Origin: Euryarchaeota archaeon UBA102
GTDB taxonomy: Archaea; Thermoplasmatota; Poseidoniia; MGIII; CG-Epi1
Direction of reading: 5' to 3'
DNA: 34,268 nt
Assembly (NCBI GenBank): GCA_002509225.1
Contig: DAHL01000045.1
Coordinates: 74,726 to 108,993, forward strand
The translations under genes and the position numbers were made by a program. The notes under the pieces were generated by a model. That model saw only the letters and a program-made list of their open reading frames with translations, made no database searches and was not told the DNA's origin. Shown here piece after piece: positions 15,364 through 24,711 of this stretch (position 1 is its first letter; each line of letters begins with the position of its first letter).

Positions 15364-18275
15364 TTTGACAATATAACTGAGCTGCGAGATTTACCATCTA
15401 AAAGAATCTTGAGTGGTTTTTTGAGTTTGATATGATTTACTTGTCCAGAACGTTCTATTTTTTGATTATTGAACCAATCCCAAGCTAAGACGTCATCATT
15501 TTCAGACAGTGTGATATAACCCACATTGAAAGAAATTATGTTTTGGAAAAAATGAGCTCCTTGAGAAGGATCTACGGGGATGTCAGCCAAAGGGCATTCA
15601 ATAATAGTTCGTGCACCAGATATTTGACCCCACTTAACCGGAATACCGAGCCATGGATCTGAAGAACCCCAACGACCAGGTCCTATGAGTAAGTAAGGAC
15701 GACCATCTCCAATAAGTTTCTTATTTATTTTTTCCAAAACTTTGGGAACTTTATCAGAAAGTGACCTATCGAAAGTTGTTGGATCTATGAAAATAATGTC
15801 CCGAATGTGCTCTATACTTCCAGAACCTAAAGAATTGGTAGAACGTAAAATAACATTACCATCGATATTGTCGAAATCTATATCAGAAATTGTAGTTTCC
15901 AAAACTAATGGACGGGCTTGTAAGAATATAAATTCCTGTATATCTTTTTTGACATCTATATTGACAGCGAACTCAATTTCAACGGGATTGCCTATACTTT
16001 CTTCTCCTATTTTTAAAAAAGTATTAATGATGTCAGAAAATGGAAAATTGTCATCTTTCAAAATCCCAGAAAATGAAACTATTGGAATTCCTTCTCGAGA
16101 AAGGCCGTCGTAAATTGCGTTATTTTCAGGAGAATAAATTGAACCTATAGGATATAGTTGTGCATCATCTTTCGCTCGTTCGATTTTCAACTTTTTCAAA
16201 GAAGTTTCTGGATTTGTATCAACGTTTTGAGTTTCTTTGGAAGTATCTACTGCCCAAAAATGAGATTGAGAAGCTCGTACATACTCTTCTGGTTCTGAAG
16301 GGCGGTATGGGGATTTTGGATGTGATGGAGAAAATCTAAAAACTTTTTCACCCTCAACTACGGCTTTGCCTAAACCTAAGGCAGCTGAGACAACGCCTTC
16401 TTCTGGTTTCATATTTCCTATCGGGTAATGATTATAGGAACGCGCCACACCAGAGATAGTTGGATAATATATGCCATTATTTTCAAAGCCGCAAAGTTCC
16501 TGAACTACTACTGCCATTTTTTCTTCTTCTATACGATTAGGAGTGGCGGCGATATAATCTTTTGAATCTTTCAAAAATGTAGATGCAAAAACGAGTTTAA
16601 TGGCATTAGCGAGTTGATGTAATCGTACTTTAGAATCTTTACTGTTATTGGGGAGCATATACGTACTATATACTCCTGCAAAAGGTTGATGCTGTGAATC
16701 TTCTAAAAGACTTGAAGATCTAACTGCTAAAGGATATTTAGCTTGTGAGATAATTGATCTTAAATCTTTGTAAATAGTTTCAGGTAAACGGTGTTCTAAG
16801 AATAAATCTACGACATCGGAATCTGAAATCTCACCATATAATTTATCTGAAAAATTACTAGAATCTATGAATTCGTCAAAAACATCTGTTGTTATAACAT
16901 GTGTACGTGGGATTCTGATATTCACAGTTGGGAATTTTTCTTTTAAATTGAGAGTTGGAAGTATAGAGTTGAAAAAAGCGAGACTACGCCCTTTACCACC
17001 TAAAGAACCTCTACCGACTCTGAAAAAATCTGTTCCTCTCAATGCAGATTCGACAGAATAATCAGCTATAGTACCGACAGTTTGTTCTTGTTGAAATTGC
17101 TTTATTTTTTCAATTAGATAATCTCGAATTTGTTCTAAAGTAGGGAAATCAGACATAGTACGACTTCGTAAAATTGAGGCTAGATTGAATTCTGTTCTAG
17201 CTTCGAACCATGTTGAAAAATGATTGTTTTCTGCGTGGAATTTAATAGAATCGAGAGGTACGTTTGAAAGTTCTGCTATCATCTCTTTAGTGTTTGAAAC
17301 TCGCTTTAATTCTTCACCGTTAGGTAATCTGAAAATAAAGTCGCCGAAGCCCAATTCAGTCCTCATAAAATTTCTGAGGCCTTTATGTAAAGAAAGGTCT
17401 TCTTTGTCGATAAATGAAACATTAAGTTCTTTGGAAACTTCTTTTGCTTCGTCTCTAGAAGATTGTAACATTATAGGTAAAGTACTCATTTTTTTTCTAG
17501 CGCGTCTAATCAAATGAGCTCCTGCTTCGGGATTAGTTTTGCCATTTTGAGGGAATCTGTAATCAGTAATTATGCCTAAAATTCTATCTTTGTATGATTT
17601 TAGGAAGGATTGAGATTCTTCCATAGTAGTAGCTAGTAAAATTTTTGGTCTTGCTCTCATTCGAAGAAGCTTGTGATGTAAATTGAGTTCTCCTTCTGTA
17701 GCTTTTCTGGTTTGTTTTAACAATTCACGATACAATAAAGGCAGATAAGAAGAATAAAATCTTATTGAGTTTTCAACGAGAATTATTACTTTTACGTTAC
17801 CATTAATAGTATCGTAATGTACATTTTTTTCATCTTCTATTAATTTGATTATCGCCAATAAAATGCGTGCATCCCCTGACCAAACAAATGTTCTATCTAA
17901 TTCGGCACTTTCTTTGAATAGAGAAAGTTCGCGCGTATTATAAGCAAGGAAAATAACAGGAAGATCTGGATTTATTTTTTTTACTAAAGTAGCGAAAACG
18001 TGTACCTCCATTTCTCCAACACGCGCCATAGTAACGACTATATCGAAATCATGTTTCTTGATTAATTGTAGAGCTTCTTCGCCCGAGCGAGCATGAGTAA
18101 TGCGAGGATAATAAGATAAATTCAAATCTTTGTATTCTGTTAGAAGTAATTCATTTAATTGACCATCTTGTTCTAATGTAAAATAATCATAAGGACTGGA
18201 AACGAGTAAAATATCTCTTACGCGATACCTCATTAAACCGTCTAAAACATCATAATCGCTAACGAGAGATTCCAT
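15351..18275 (-). CDS. Receiver-like domains fused to a PEP synthase-type ATP-grasp domain
   Basis: A 974-residue protein of unknown function. Residues 20-150 look like a response-regulator receiver fold without a phosphoacceptor Asp: the strand reads DIVVTMARVGEME with Thr-Met at the usual Asp site. Residues 161-305 look like a second receiver that keeps an acidic pocket (ILVENS), Asp238 in ITDYRFP and Lys291. Residues 410-800 form a PEP synthase/PPDK nucleotide-binding domain: LGGKG (425-429), VRSSSLLED (518-526), VVVQE (589-593) and LQARP (785-789). The swivelling phospho-His domain and the PEP/pyruvate TIM barrel are absent. A C-terminal module carries GPGRWGSSDPWLG (865-877). It is therefore not a complete PEP synthase; a nucleotide-dependent signalling or phosphotransfer role is possible. 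ATG start; divergent from the GT2 gene. Confidence 0.88.
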   Translation of the reverse strand: MESLVSDYDVLDGLMRYRVRDILLVSSPYDYFTLEQDGQLNELLLTEYKDLNLSYYPRITHARSGEEALQLIKKHDFDIVVTMARVGEMEVHVFATLVKKINPDLPVIFLAYNTRELSLFKESAELDRTFVWSGDARILLAIIKLIEDEKNVHYDTINGNVKVIILVENSIRFYSSYLPLLYRELLKQTRKATEGELNLHHKLLRMRARPKILLATTMEESQSFLKSYKDRILGIITDYRFPQNGKTNPEAGAHLIRRARKKMSTLPIMLQSSRDEAKEVSKELNVSFIDKEDLSLHKGLRNFMRTELGFGDFIFRLPNGEELKRVSNTKEMIAELSNVPLDSIKFHAENNHFSTWFEARTEFNLASILRSRTMSDFPTLEQIRDYLIEKIKQFQQEQTVGTIADYSVESALRGTDFFRVGRGSLGGKGRSLAFFNSILPTLNLKEKFPTVNIRIPRTHVITTDVFDEFIDSSNFSDKLYGEISDSDVVDLFLEHRLPETIYKDLRSIISQAKYPLAVRSSSLLEDSQHQPFAGVYSTYMLPNNSKDSKVRLHQLANAIKLVFASTFLKDSKDYIAATPNRIEEEKMAVVVQELCGFENNGIYYPTISGVARSYNHYPIGNMKPEEGVVSAALGLGKAVVEGEKVFRFSPSHPKSPYRPSEPEEYVRASQSHFWAVDTSKETQNVDTNPETSLKKLKIERAKDDAQLYPIGSIYSPENNAIYDGLSREGIPIVSFSGILKDDNFPFSDIINTFLKIGEESIGNPVEIEFAVNIDVKKDIQEFIFLQARPLVLETTISDIDFDNIDGNVILRSTNSLGSGSIEHIRDIIFIDPTTFDRSLSDKVPKVLEKINKKLIGDGRPYLLIGPGRWGSSDPWLGIPVKWGQISGARTIIECPLADIPVDPSQGAHFFQNIISFNVGYITLSENDDVLAWDWFNNQKIERSGQVNHIKLKKPLKILLDGKSRSSVILSNQSS

Positions 18276-18340
18276 TTAGATAATTGACCTCATTGAGGCG
18301 TATACTTTCAAGATTAATAAAATAGTGGGCAGAGATTAGT

Positions 18341-18350
18341 TATTTTAAAG
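18341..18350 (+). promoter_or_regulatory. TATA-like box of the GT2 gene
   Basis: TATTTTAAAG is centred 25 nt before the GTG start at 18370, the spacing expected for a leaderless archaeal transcript. By-eye call. Confidence 0.4.
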
Positions 18351-18369
18351 GACTGTAATTTTTCGAAAT

Positions 18370-19416
18370 GTGGAAGAAGTCCCATTTGTTAGTATAGTTA
18401 TTCCAACGCTGGGTAAAACCAAATATCTTAAGGGTGTTGTAAAAACGGCTGCAAAGCTAGATTACGGATTAGAAAATTTTGAAATGATAATAATAGGAGA
18501 TTATGAAACTAATAGAATTAAAAGATGTATAGAAATTGCGAAAAGAGGAAATGTAAATATTAGAACAATTTACAAAAAGGTACCTGCAGGCCATAAAAGA
18601 AATATTGGAGTTGAGAAAGCAAAAGGCGAGATAATAGCGTTTACAGATGACGACACTTTACTTAGAGAAGATTGGTTAAATAATGCTGTAAAATGTATTG
18701 AAAAAGATACTGAATTTGTAGGTGTTGGTGGACCGAATTTTACACCTGAAGAAGAATTGCCATTCGCTAAAGCTGTTGGAAGAATTTTTGGTTCAAAATT
18801 TTTATTCTCATTTAGATACACGAATAAAAGGAATAAAGCCGTAGAAATAGATCATAATCCGACTTGCAATTATATAATTAAGAAACGCGTTTTTGAGGAT
18901 GTTGAGTTTGATGAAAAATTGTGGCCTGGAGAGGATGTTGAGTTTGATATAAGATTGAAAAAAAGAGGCTATAAGATTCTATATTCTCCTGATGTTGTTG
19001 TATGGCATCACAGACGTTCGAGACCTATTGAATTTTTGAAGCAGATGTTCAATTATGGAACTACAAGAGCTATGGTGACTAGGATGCATCCTAATAGCTT
19101 TCATCTTAGATATTATCTCTTTCTATTCGCATCCATAATTATGTTTGGATTGTACGCCATTCCCTTATCTGAACAGATAGGGATTGAATTCTTTAAAAAT
19201 CAAATCGTGTTTGGTAGAACGATACAGTCACTAGTACCGATAACTATTCCTTTGGGAATTACTATTTTGTATTTTTGTATTTTGGGTTTAGCGGGATTAT
19301 TGATAGGAAAACAGACTAAATCGATTAAGCAAGCTTTGTATGCACCGATAGTGATGTTTATACAACATTTTGGATATTCTATAGGGTTGATTTACGGTCA
19401 TTTAAAGCGAACTTAA
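18370..19416 (+). CDS. Family 2 glycosyltransferase with C-terminal membrane segments
   Basis: A membrane-associated GT-A fold enzyme that should transfer a sugar from a nucleotide donor. The N-terminal strand VSIVIPTLGK is followed by the metal-binding motif FTDDDT, the acceptor-side motif WPGEDVEFDIRLKKRG containing the ED pair, and VVWHHRRSR. Two hydrophobic stretches near the C-terminus (LFLFASIIMFGLYAIPL, and ITIPLGITILYFCILGLAGLL) anchor it. This layout resembles archaeal GT2 enzymes that act on lipid carriers or cell-surface glycans; donor and acceptor cannot be told. The start is GTG, placed 25 nt after a TATA-like box; an overlapping ATG at 18368 is out of frame. Confidence 0.88.
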   Translation: MEEVPFVSIVIPTLGKTKYLKGVVKTAAKLDYGLENFEMIIIGDYETNRIKRCIEIAKRGNVNIRTIYKKVPAGHKRNIGVEKAKGEIIAFTDDDTLLREDWLNNAVKCIEKDTEFVGVGGPNFTPEEELPFAKAVGRIFGSKFLFSFRYTNKRNKAVEIDHNPTCNYIIKKRVFEDVEFDEKLWPGEDVEFDIRLKKRGYKILYSPDVVVWHHRRSRPIEFLKQMFNYGTTRAMVTRMHPNSFHLRYYLFLFASIIMFGLYAIPLSEQIGIEFFKNQIVFGRTIQSLVPITIPLGITILYFCILGLAGLLIGKQTKSIKQALYAPIVMFIQHFGYSIGLIYGHLKRT

Positions 19417-19446
19417 TTCTTTATGAACTGTGCTCTATGATAAGAT

Positions 19447-19860
19447 GTGGATTTAGACTACGAAAAGTTATTGGAAAGGGCTCGAAAGGGTTTAGAGGAA
19501 GTGATGGTAGATACTGAAAGATTTCAACCACCTAAACCTGAAATAATGCATGAAGGAAAGAAAACTATATTGAAAAATTTTGGTGAGATATTAGAATCAT
19601 TGAGACGTGAAGAACAGCATTTTTCGACATATTTATTGAGAGAGATTGGTACTGCAGGAACTATTGAAGGGCGAAGATTAATCCTTCAAGGAAAGGTACC
19701 AAGAAATAAAATTGAAGATAGAATATCTACTTACATATCTTCTTTTGTTATATGTGACGAATGTGAACGTCCAGACACCCAATTTGGTAGAAATGGCAGA
19801 ACTTTGACTTTGAATTGTGAAGCATGTGGAGCTCATAGGCCTGTTAAATCCATTAATTGA
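19447..19860 (+). CDS. eif2b: Translation initiation factor aIF2 subunit beta
   Basis: The beta subunit of archaeal initiation factor 2, the heterotrimeric GTPase that brings Met-tRNAi to the ribosome. The 137 residues match the family's usual length. They include an N-terminal helix that contacts gamma, the central alpha/beta domain (RREEQHFSTYLLREIGTAG, RLILQGKV) and a C-terminal C4 zinc ribbon with C103, C106, C124 and C127 (CDEC...CEAC). The start is a GTG 24 nt after a TATA-like sequence (CTTTATGAA, 19419-19427), so it may have its own leaderless transcript even though the GT2 gene ends only 30 nt upstream. Confidence 0.95.
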   Translation: MDLDYEKLLERARKGLEEVMVDTERFQPPKPEIMHEGKKTILKNFGEILESLRREEQHFSTYLLREIGTAGTIEGRRLILQGKVPRNKIEDRISTYISSFVICDECERPDTQFGRNGRTLTLNCEACGAHRPVKSIN

Positions 19861-19864
19861 ATAA

Positions 19865-20563
19865 TTAATTAGAGTTGATAGTTACTGTGTATGAGTCCCC
19901 CTCACACATTTTTATTAAATCTTTGAGATGTATGATCTTTGGATTTAAACTAGAGAGGGCGGTAGAAAGGCCTGCTAAATGCCCCTCACCAACGACTGCA
20001 ACTATACGGATTGGATTTTCTTTGGTTTGTTTCCTAAATAATTTAACAAGAGAAAGTGCCATAAATTTATCACGCCTATCTATCAAATGATTTTTAAGAG
20101 TGGGATAACGAATAGCGAATTCATTCAATTGTTTACTAAAATCCCAATTGGAATTTTCTATTTGTTCATCTACTTTTTGAAAACCTAAAGAGAGAGATAT
20201 CATTTCGAAAAATAAAAATGATTTTTCCTTTAATGACATTGAATTCCATGATTTTTGCAGCACTGGGATAATGGGTAAATCAATGAATGCTAAAGATGAT
20301 CCTGTTCTTCTGGCTACGTCCGCTGCAGCTAGCATATCTGAGCCGGGAGGGCTGCCGAAAACTTCTGAAAGTCTTTTTTGTAAATAAGCAAGGATTTTGA
20401 CAAATAAGGGGCCTTCTTTACTAGAAGAAGATGGTGAATTTAGAGCAGTCCATCGATCTTTATCCAATTCCAAAGCAACGATGTCTGGATTGAAATCACG
20501 AATGGCACGTTCTATTCCTATGGACAAATCTAAAACGTGTGCAGTGCCTAAAATAAGTAACAT
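19865..20563 (-). CDS. TraB family protein
   Basis: A TraB/PrgY-family protein of 232 residues. The TraB fold signatures are present: GTAHV at 6-10, DIVALELDKDRW, IDRRDKFMA in the middle, and VVGEGHLAGL near the C-terminus with a conserved His. The family is linked to the bacterial pheromone-shutdown protein and to TIKI-like metalloproteases; its role in archaea is not established. Larger archaeal members carry C-terminal membrane segments, which this one lacks, so it is probably cytoplasmic. It lies 39 nt downstream of the UbiA-family gene on the same strand, so the two may share a transcript. Confidence 0.85.
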   Translation of the reverse strand: MLLILGTAHVLDLSIGIERAIRDFNPDIVALELDKDRWTALNSPSSSSKEGPLFVKILAYLQKRLSEVFGSPPGSDMLAAADVARRTGSSLAFIDLPIIPVLQKSWNSMSLKEKSFLFFEMISLSLGFQKVDEQIENSNWDFSKQLNEFAIRYPTLKNHLIDRRDKFMALSLVKLFRKQTKENPIRIVAVVGEGHLAGLSTALSSLNPKIIHLKDLIKMCEGDSYTVTINSN

Positions 20564-20602
20564 TGATTAAAATATAGAATGGGATATAGAAAAAGCTGAG
20601 TG

Positions 20603-21529
20603 TCATGATAAAGATGCTTCTGAAACATAGAGAGATAAGAATAATATGGTAAAAAGAGCTTCAATGGTAGCCAAGATAATGGAACCTCGAAAAACAGTTG
20701 AATAAGTAGGGAGTTCATTTATTGGTAATACATAGTAATGGACTAAAACTTCTAATGGTAAAAGCCAACCAGTTAGTAGAAAAATACGTGAGCTCCATGG
20801 TTCGATTACTAAATAACCACTGATGAAAAGAATAGTAGCTCCGGCTGTAGTCAATAACCAAGAAAAAAGCATTGTTCTTTCAGCTCCGAACTTAGTAGCA
20901 AAAGTAGTGACTCCAGAAGTGATATCTGCATTAAAATCTACTGCCATAGTAGGGCTGTGTAGGGCTGTAACATAGAATGATATGGAAATTAAATAAAGAA
21001 ATGGAAAATTTGAAAAGGCATTAATGAAACCTGAAGAATCTGATAAACACCAACCAGCAATTGGACATAAAATTCCGAGACTTAATGTATGGCAAAGAAC
21101 GTCGAGAATGGGTTTATTTTTCAATCTAAATGGTGGGATATTATACAATAAAGAAATTAGAATTAAACCTAAAATACATATAACAAAACCGTGATTTATA
21201 GTCAAAGAAAATAACAAACAGATAGATGATAAAAATATAAAAAATATGAAGGAATTCTTTGATGAAATTTCGTTTCGGACTAATAAACTGAAAGATTTGC
21301 GTGGATTTTTTTTATCTAAATCTAAATCTAAAATATGATTGAGTACGAAAGTAGAAGAAGTGAGAAAACAGATAGAGAGGATGCCGTAAAGTAAATTTGA
21401 AGAATAGAAAGATTCGGAAGATATTACAAAACCTATGTAAAATGGAAATAAAGCGACCATCCAAAAATCTACACCTACAAATCTAAGCCAAAGAATCAAA
21501 TTAGAATTCATGGAAAACGGTTGACCCAT
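20603..21529 (-). CDS. UbiA-family prenyltransferase
   Basis: An integral membrane prenyltransferase with eight or nine predicted hydrophobic helices. It has both Asp-rich Mg-diphosphate-binding motifs of the UbiA superfamily: NHILDLDLD (N64, D68, D72) and DFNADITSGVTTFATKFG. Members join a polyprenyl chain to an acceptor. Candidates in an archaeon are digeranylgeranylglyceryl phosphate synthase, a quinone or heme-O enzyme, or a lycopene elongase. The LDKKNPRK context recalls the lycopene elongase/chlorophyll synthase branch, but that is weak. An internal ATG six codons downstream (MNSNLILW) is an alternative start. Confidence 0.88.
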   Translation of the reverse strand: MGQPFSMNSNLILWLRFVGVDFWMVALFPFYIGFVISSESFYSSNLLYGILSICFLTSSTFVLNHILDLDLDKKNPRKSFSLLVRNEISSKNSFIFFIFLSSICLLFSLTINHGFVICILGLILISLLYNIPPFRLKNKPILDVLCHTLSLGILCPIAGWCLSDSSGFINAFSNFPFLYLISISFYVTALHSPTMAVDFNADITSGVTTFATKFGAERTMLFSWLLTTAGATILFISGYLVIEPWSSRIFLLTGWLLPLEVLVHYYVLPINELPTYSTVFRGSIILATIEALFTILFLSLYVSEASLS

Positions 21530-21612
21530 AGTAACATACGAGTGAGAGCAATTGCTTATTTATGTTATCTTAATATCTCAAAACTCAATAATTTGGACTA
21601 CTGGGAAATAAC

Positions 21613-22701
21613 ATGACTAATCCGTTTGAATATGCACATGCAAGAGATGACATCGCTTGGATGGCTCAGAATACGAATCATTTACCGACACATCCATTGG
21701 TGAAAGAAAGGCTTAGAAAAATTGTCGATTCGGGAGAATATAGTAAATACCCTATTGCAGCAGGATTGGACGAATTAAAAAGATTAATTTTAGATGATTT
21801 AAAACTTCCTGAATATGATTTACATATAACCAATGGAGGGACTGAAGGATTGTATTGTTTAATGAGATATTTACTACCGAAAGGATCTCAAATGATTACT
21901 TCTGATCCTTCATATTTCATAATACATAAATTTGCTAAGATAGGTGGAGCTGAAACGACAGATATCCCAATATATGGTGGCAATTTTAGATATGATGTAG
22001 AAGAAATTAAAAAGGCAATAACTCCTGAAACGAAAGCCATACTGCTTATTGATCCTTTGAATCCACTAGGAACTACTTATCCAGAAGAAGAGATAAAAGA
22101 AATATGCGATTTGGCTAGAGAGAATGATTTGTGGATTGTGAATGATGTAACTTATAGAGATTTTGCTCCAAATCACGTATTAACGACAAAATTTTATCCG
22201 GAAAAAACTATAGTAGTTTATTCTGTATCGAAAAATTGTGGATTGGCAGGTTTACGTGTTGGGGCATTAGTAGGACCTAAAGATTTCATAAAAGACATTA
22301 AGGGGCACATGTCTGCTGATTTAGGAATTAATATCTTAGGACAGCATGCAGCAGTTGCTGCACTAGAAACTAAAAATGAATGGTTACCAGATATGGTAAA
22401 AACGTGTAATCTAAATCAAGAAATGATAAGAGATGCTGTAGAAAGTGTACCGGGGGCTCACCTCCCAGTATATCCTTCTGCTGCCACTATGATGGTGATT
22501 GACATTGAAAAGACTGGCATAAATGGAAATGATATTCAAAATGAATTATTATATCAACATCAAATATTTGTTAGAGCGGGTGATTATGTATCGGCAACGT
22601 TTGGAGGAAAATTCATTAGAGTTTCTTTTTCAATCCCCACCCCAGATGTAGAGAGATTTTATGAACATTTTCCAAAAATTATGGAAAAATTGAATAAATA
22701 A
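21613..22701 (+). CDS. PLP-dependent class I/II aminotransferase
   Basis: A fold-type I PLP aminotransferase of 362 residues. Visible signatures are THPLVKERLR and SKYPIAAGLDELK at the N-terminus, the phosphate-side GGTEGL, PLNPLGT (Asn150), NDVTYRDF with Asp178 and Tyr181, and the Schiff-base lysine in SVSKNCGLAGLRVG (Lys207). The C-terminal Arg motif is in GKFIRVSFS. Its amino-acid specificity is not evident; aspartate, histidinol-phosphate or another amino acid are all possible. The C-terminus is separated by only one base from the convergent gyrB stop. The ATG at 21613 fits the family's length. Confidence 0.92.
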   Translation: MTNPFEYAHARDDIAWMAQNTNHLPTHPLVKERLRKIVDSGEYSKYPIAAGLDELKRLILDDLKLPEYDLHITNGGTEGLYCLMRYLLPKGSQMITSDPSYFIIHKFAKIGGAETTDIPIYGGNFRYDVEEIKKAITPETKAILLIDPLNPLGTTYPEEEIKEICDLARENDLWIVNDVTYRDFAPNHVLTTKFYPEKTIVVYSVSKNCGLAGLRVGALVGPKDFIKDIKGHMSADLGINILGQHAAVAALETKNEWLPDMVKTCNLNQEMIRDAVESVPGAHLPVYPSAATMMVIDIEKTGINGNDIQNELLYQHQIFVRAGDYVSATFGGKFIRVSFSIPTPDVERFYEHFPKIMEKLNK

Positions 22702-22702
22702 A

Positions 22703-24607
22703 TTAAATATCAATATTCACTACTTCTTTCGCGTGAGCTTCGATAAATTCCTTACGAGGAGTTACATCATCACCCATGAGATCTGTGAATAATTTATCGG
22801 CTAAATTAAAATCATCAACAGAAACTTGTAGAAGAGTTCTTGCATCTGGGTCCATGGTTGTTTGCCAAAGTTGGGATGGATTCATTTCACCGAGACCTTT
22901 GTATCTTTGTAAAGATGAATTTGGCATTGTCTTTTGTATAGTTGTCATTTCTTCTTCACTATATGCATATTCGAATTTTTTACCTTTACTAATCTTGTAA
23001 AGAGGCGGTTGTGCGATGTAGACATAACCGGCATCGATTAAATCATACATATATCGGAACATAAATGTAAGTAAAAGAGTACGAATGTGAGCACCATCAA
23101 CGTCTGCATCAGTCATTATAATGATTTTGTGGTAACGAGCATCTTCGAGTTTAAATTCGTCTTCTTCACTTAGAACGATGTTGCAACCTATTGCTGTTAT
23201 GAGTGCTTGAATCTCATTGTTAGCAAGCATTTTATCTGGTCTAGCCTTTTCAACGTTCAATATTTTACCTCTAAGAGGTAAAATTGCTTGGAAAAAGGAA
23301 TCACGACCTTGTTTTGCACTTCCGCCTGCCGAATCTCCCTCCACTATGAATAGTTCTGAATCGCTTGGAACTTTAGTTTGGCAATCTGTTAATTTTCCTG
23401 GTAATGCACTACTTTCTAAAAGTCCTTTTCTTCTAGTTATATCTGCCGCCTTTTTGGCCGCTTCTCTAACATTGTAAGACTGGATACATTTATTTATTAT
23501 ATCTGCACACTCGGTAGGATTTTCATCGAAATATTCATTAAGAGCTTTGGAAACTATTGTGTCAACTATACCTTTAACTTCTGAATTTCCTAATTTTGTT
23601 TTTGTTTGACCTTCAAACTGTGGCTCGGGAACTTTGGTTGAAATGATAGCAGTCAAACCTTCTGTAATATCGGTACCTTCTAGTTTTTGATCGCCTTTCA
23701 AAAAATTACGTTTCTTTGAAACGTTGTTTAAAGTTCTAGTTAAAGCGGAACGGAAACCGGAGAGGTGTGTCCCTCCTTCCCTAGTAGCGATATTGTTAGT
23801 GAAACTATGAATATTATCTTTGTAGGTTTGAGTCCATTGAAGTGCTACAGAAACTTGTACGTCGTTCTTTTCGCCATCTACAACGAGAGGTTCTTTGGTA
23901 ATACCAGTCTTACCTTTATTCAGATAAGAAACGAATTGAGAAAGTCCTCCTTTGTAGTGAAAGGTCTTACTTGCACCCCCTTCTGATTTAATTGTAATAG
24001 AAAGACCTGCATTGAGATAAGCTAATTCTCGAAATCTATCAGTTAAAATACTTTTATCGAAGAGAACTGTTTCAAAAATAGAAGCGTCCGGTTTAAAGCG
24101 AACCAGAGTGCCTGTAGCATCTGAAGAACCTACTTTCTTTAGTTTAGAAGCTGTTATTCCTTTCTTGTAGGTTTGATGGTATTCCCCACCATCTTTATGT
24201 ATTGTAACATCGAGCCATTCGGAAAGTGCATTAACAACTGAAACACCGACGCCGTGAAGACCTCCGGAAACTTTGTAAGTATCGTTATCAAATTTACCGC
24301 CAGCATGCAATTTAGTCATGACTAATTCTACAGCAGGAATTTTGTATTGTTTGTGTGGATCTATAGGAATTCCTCTTCCATTGTCTTTAACGGAACAAGA
24401 ACCGTCCTCGTGTAGAGTTATGAGAATCTCTGTACAATGACCATTCATTGCTTCATCTATAGAATTGTCGATGACTTCGTAAACTAAATGATGAAGACCG
24501 CCTTTACCTGTCGAACCTATGTACATTGCAGGTCTTTTTCGAACTGGATCAAGACCTTCTAAAACTTGTATTTGCTGTGCTTTATAGTCATCTGACTTGG
24601 AAACCAT
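22703..24607 (-). CDS. gyrB: DNA gyrase subunit B (bacterial type)
   Basis: The ATPase and Toprim subunit of DNA gyrase, which with GyrA introduces negative supercoils. At 634 residues it has the usual short form. The GHKL ATPase carries EVIDNSIDEA (N48), DNGRGIP, and a glycine-rich GGLHGVGVSVVNALS. The transducer follows, then a Toprim domain with VEGDSAGGSAKQGRD and MTDADVDGAHIRTLL, and the C-terminal QRYKGLGEMNPSQLW. The sequence is clearly bacterial in style, in line with the known acquisition of gyrase by several euryarchaeal lineages. gyrA, usually adjacent, is not in the window: downstream is a convergent aminotransferase and upstream is gltX. ATG start. Confidence 0.96.
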   Translation of the reverse strand: MVSKSDDYKAQQIQVLEGLDPVRKRPAMYIGSTGKGGLHHLVYEVIDNSIDEAMNGHCTEILITLHEDGSCSVKDNGRGIPIDPHKQYKIPAVELVMTKLHAGGKFDNDTYKVSGGLHGVGVSVVNALSEWLDVTIHKDGGEYHQTYKKGITASKLKKVGSSDATGTLVRFKPDASIFETVLFDKSILTDRFRELAYLNAGLSITIKSEGGASKTFHYKGGLSQFVSYLNKGKTGITKEPLVVDGEKNDVQVSVALQWTQTYKDNIHSFTNNIATREGGTHLSGFRSALTRTLNNVSKKRNFLKGDQKLEGTDITEGLTAIISTKVPEPQFEGQTKTKLGNSEVKGIVDTIVSKALNEYFDENPTECADIINKCIQSYNVREAAKKAADITRRKGLLESSALPGKLTDCQTKVPSDSELFIVEGDSAGGSAKQGRDSFFQAILPLRGKILNVEKARPDKMLANNEIQALITAIGCNIVLSEEDEFKLEDARYHKIIIMTDADVDGAHIRTLLLTFMFRYMYDLIDAGYVYIAQPPLYKISKGKKFEYAYSEEEMTTIQKTMPNSSLQRYKGLGEMNPSQLWQTTMDPDARTLLQVSVDDFNLADKLFTDLMGDDVTPRKEFIEAHAKEVVNIDI

Positions 24608-24711
24608 TTAGATACCTTATATCTGTATCAATAACAGCCTTTTAAAACGTTCCCTTAGTTTAAATATATGTCTTCTAAAAAAATAAATTAAAAAAAGATT
24701 TGAAAAAACCG

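Noticed and set aside
15351..18275. Call as phosphoenolpyruvate synthase (PpsA)
   Set aside because: Only the nucleotide-binding module is present. The swivelling His domain and the PEP-binding TIM barrel are absent, so the enzyme reaction cannot occur as in PpsA.
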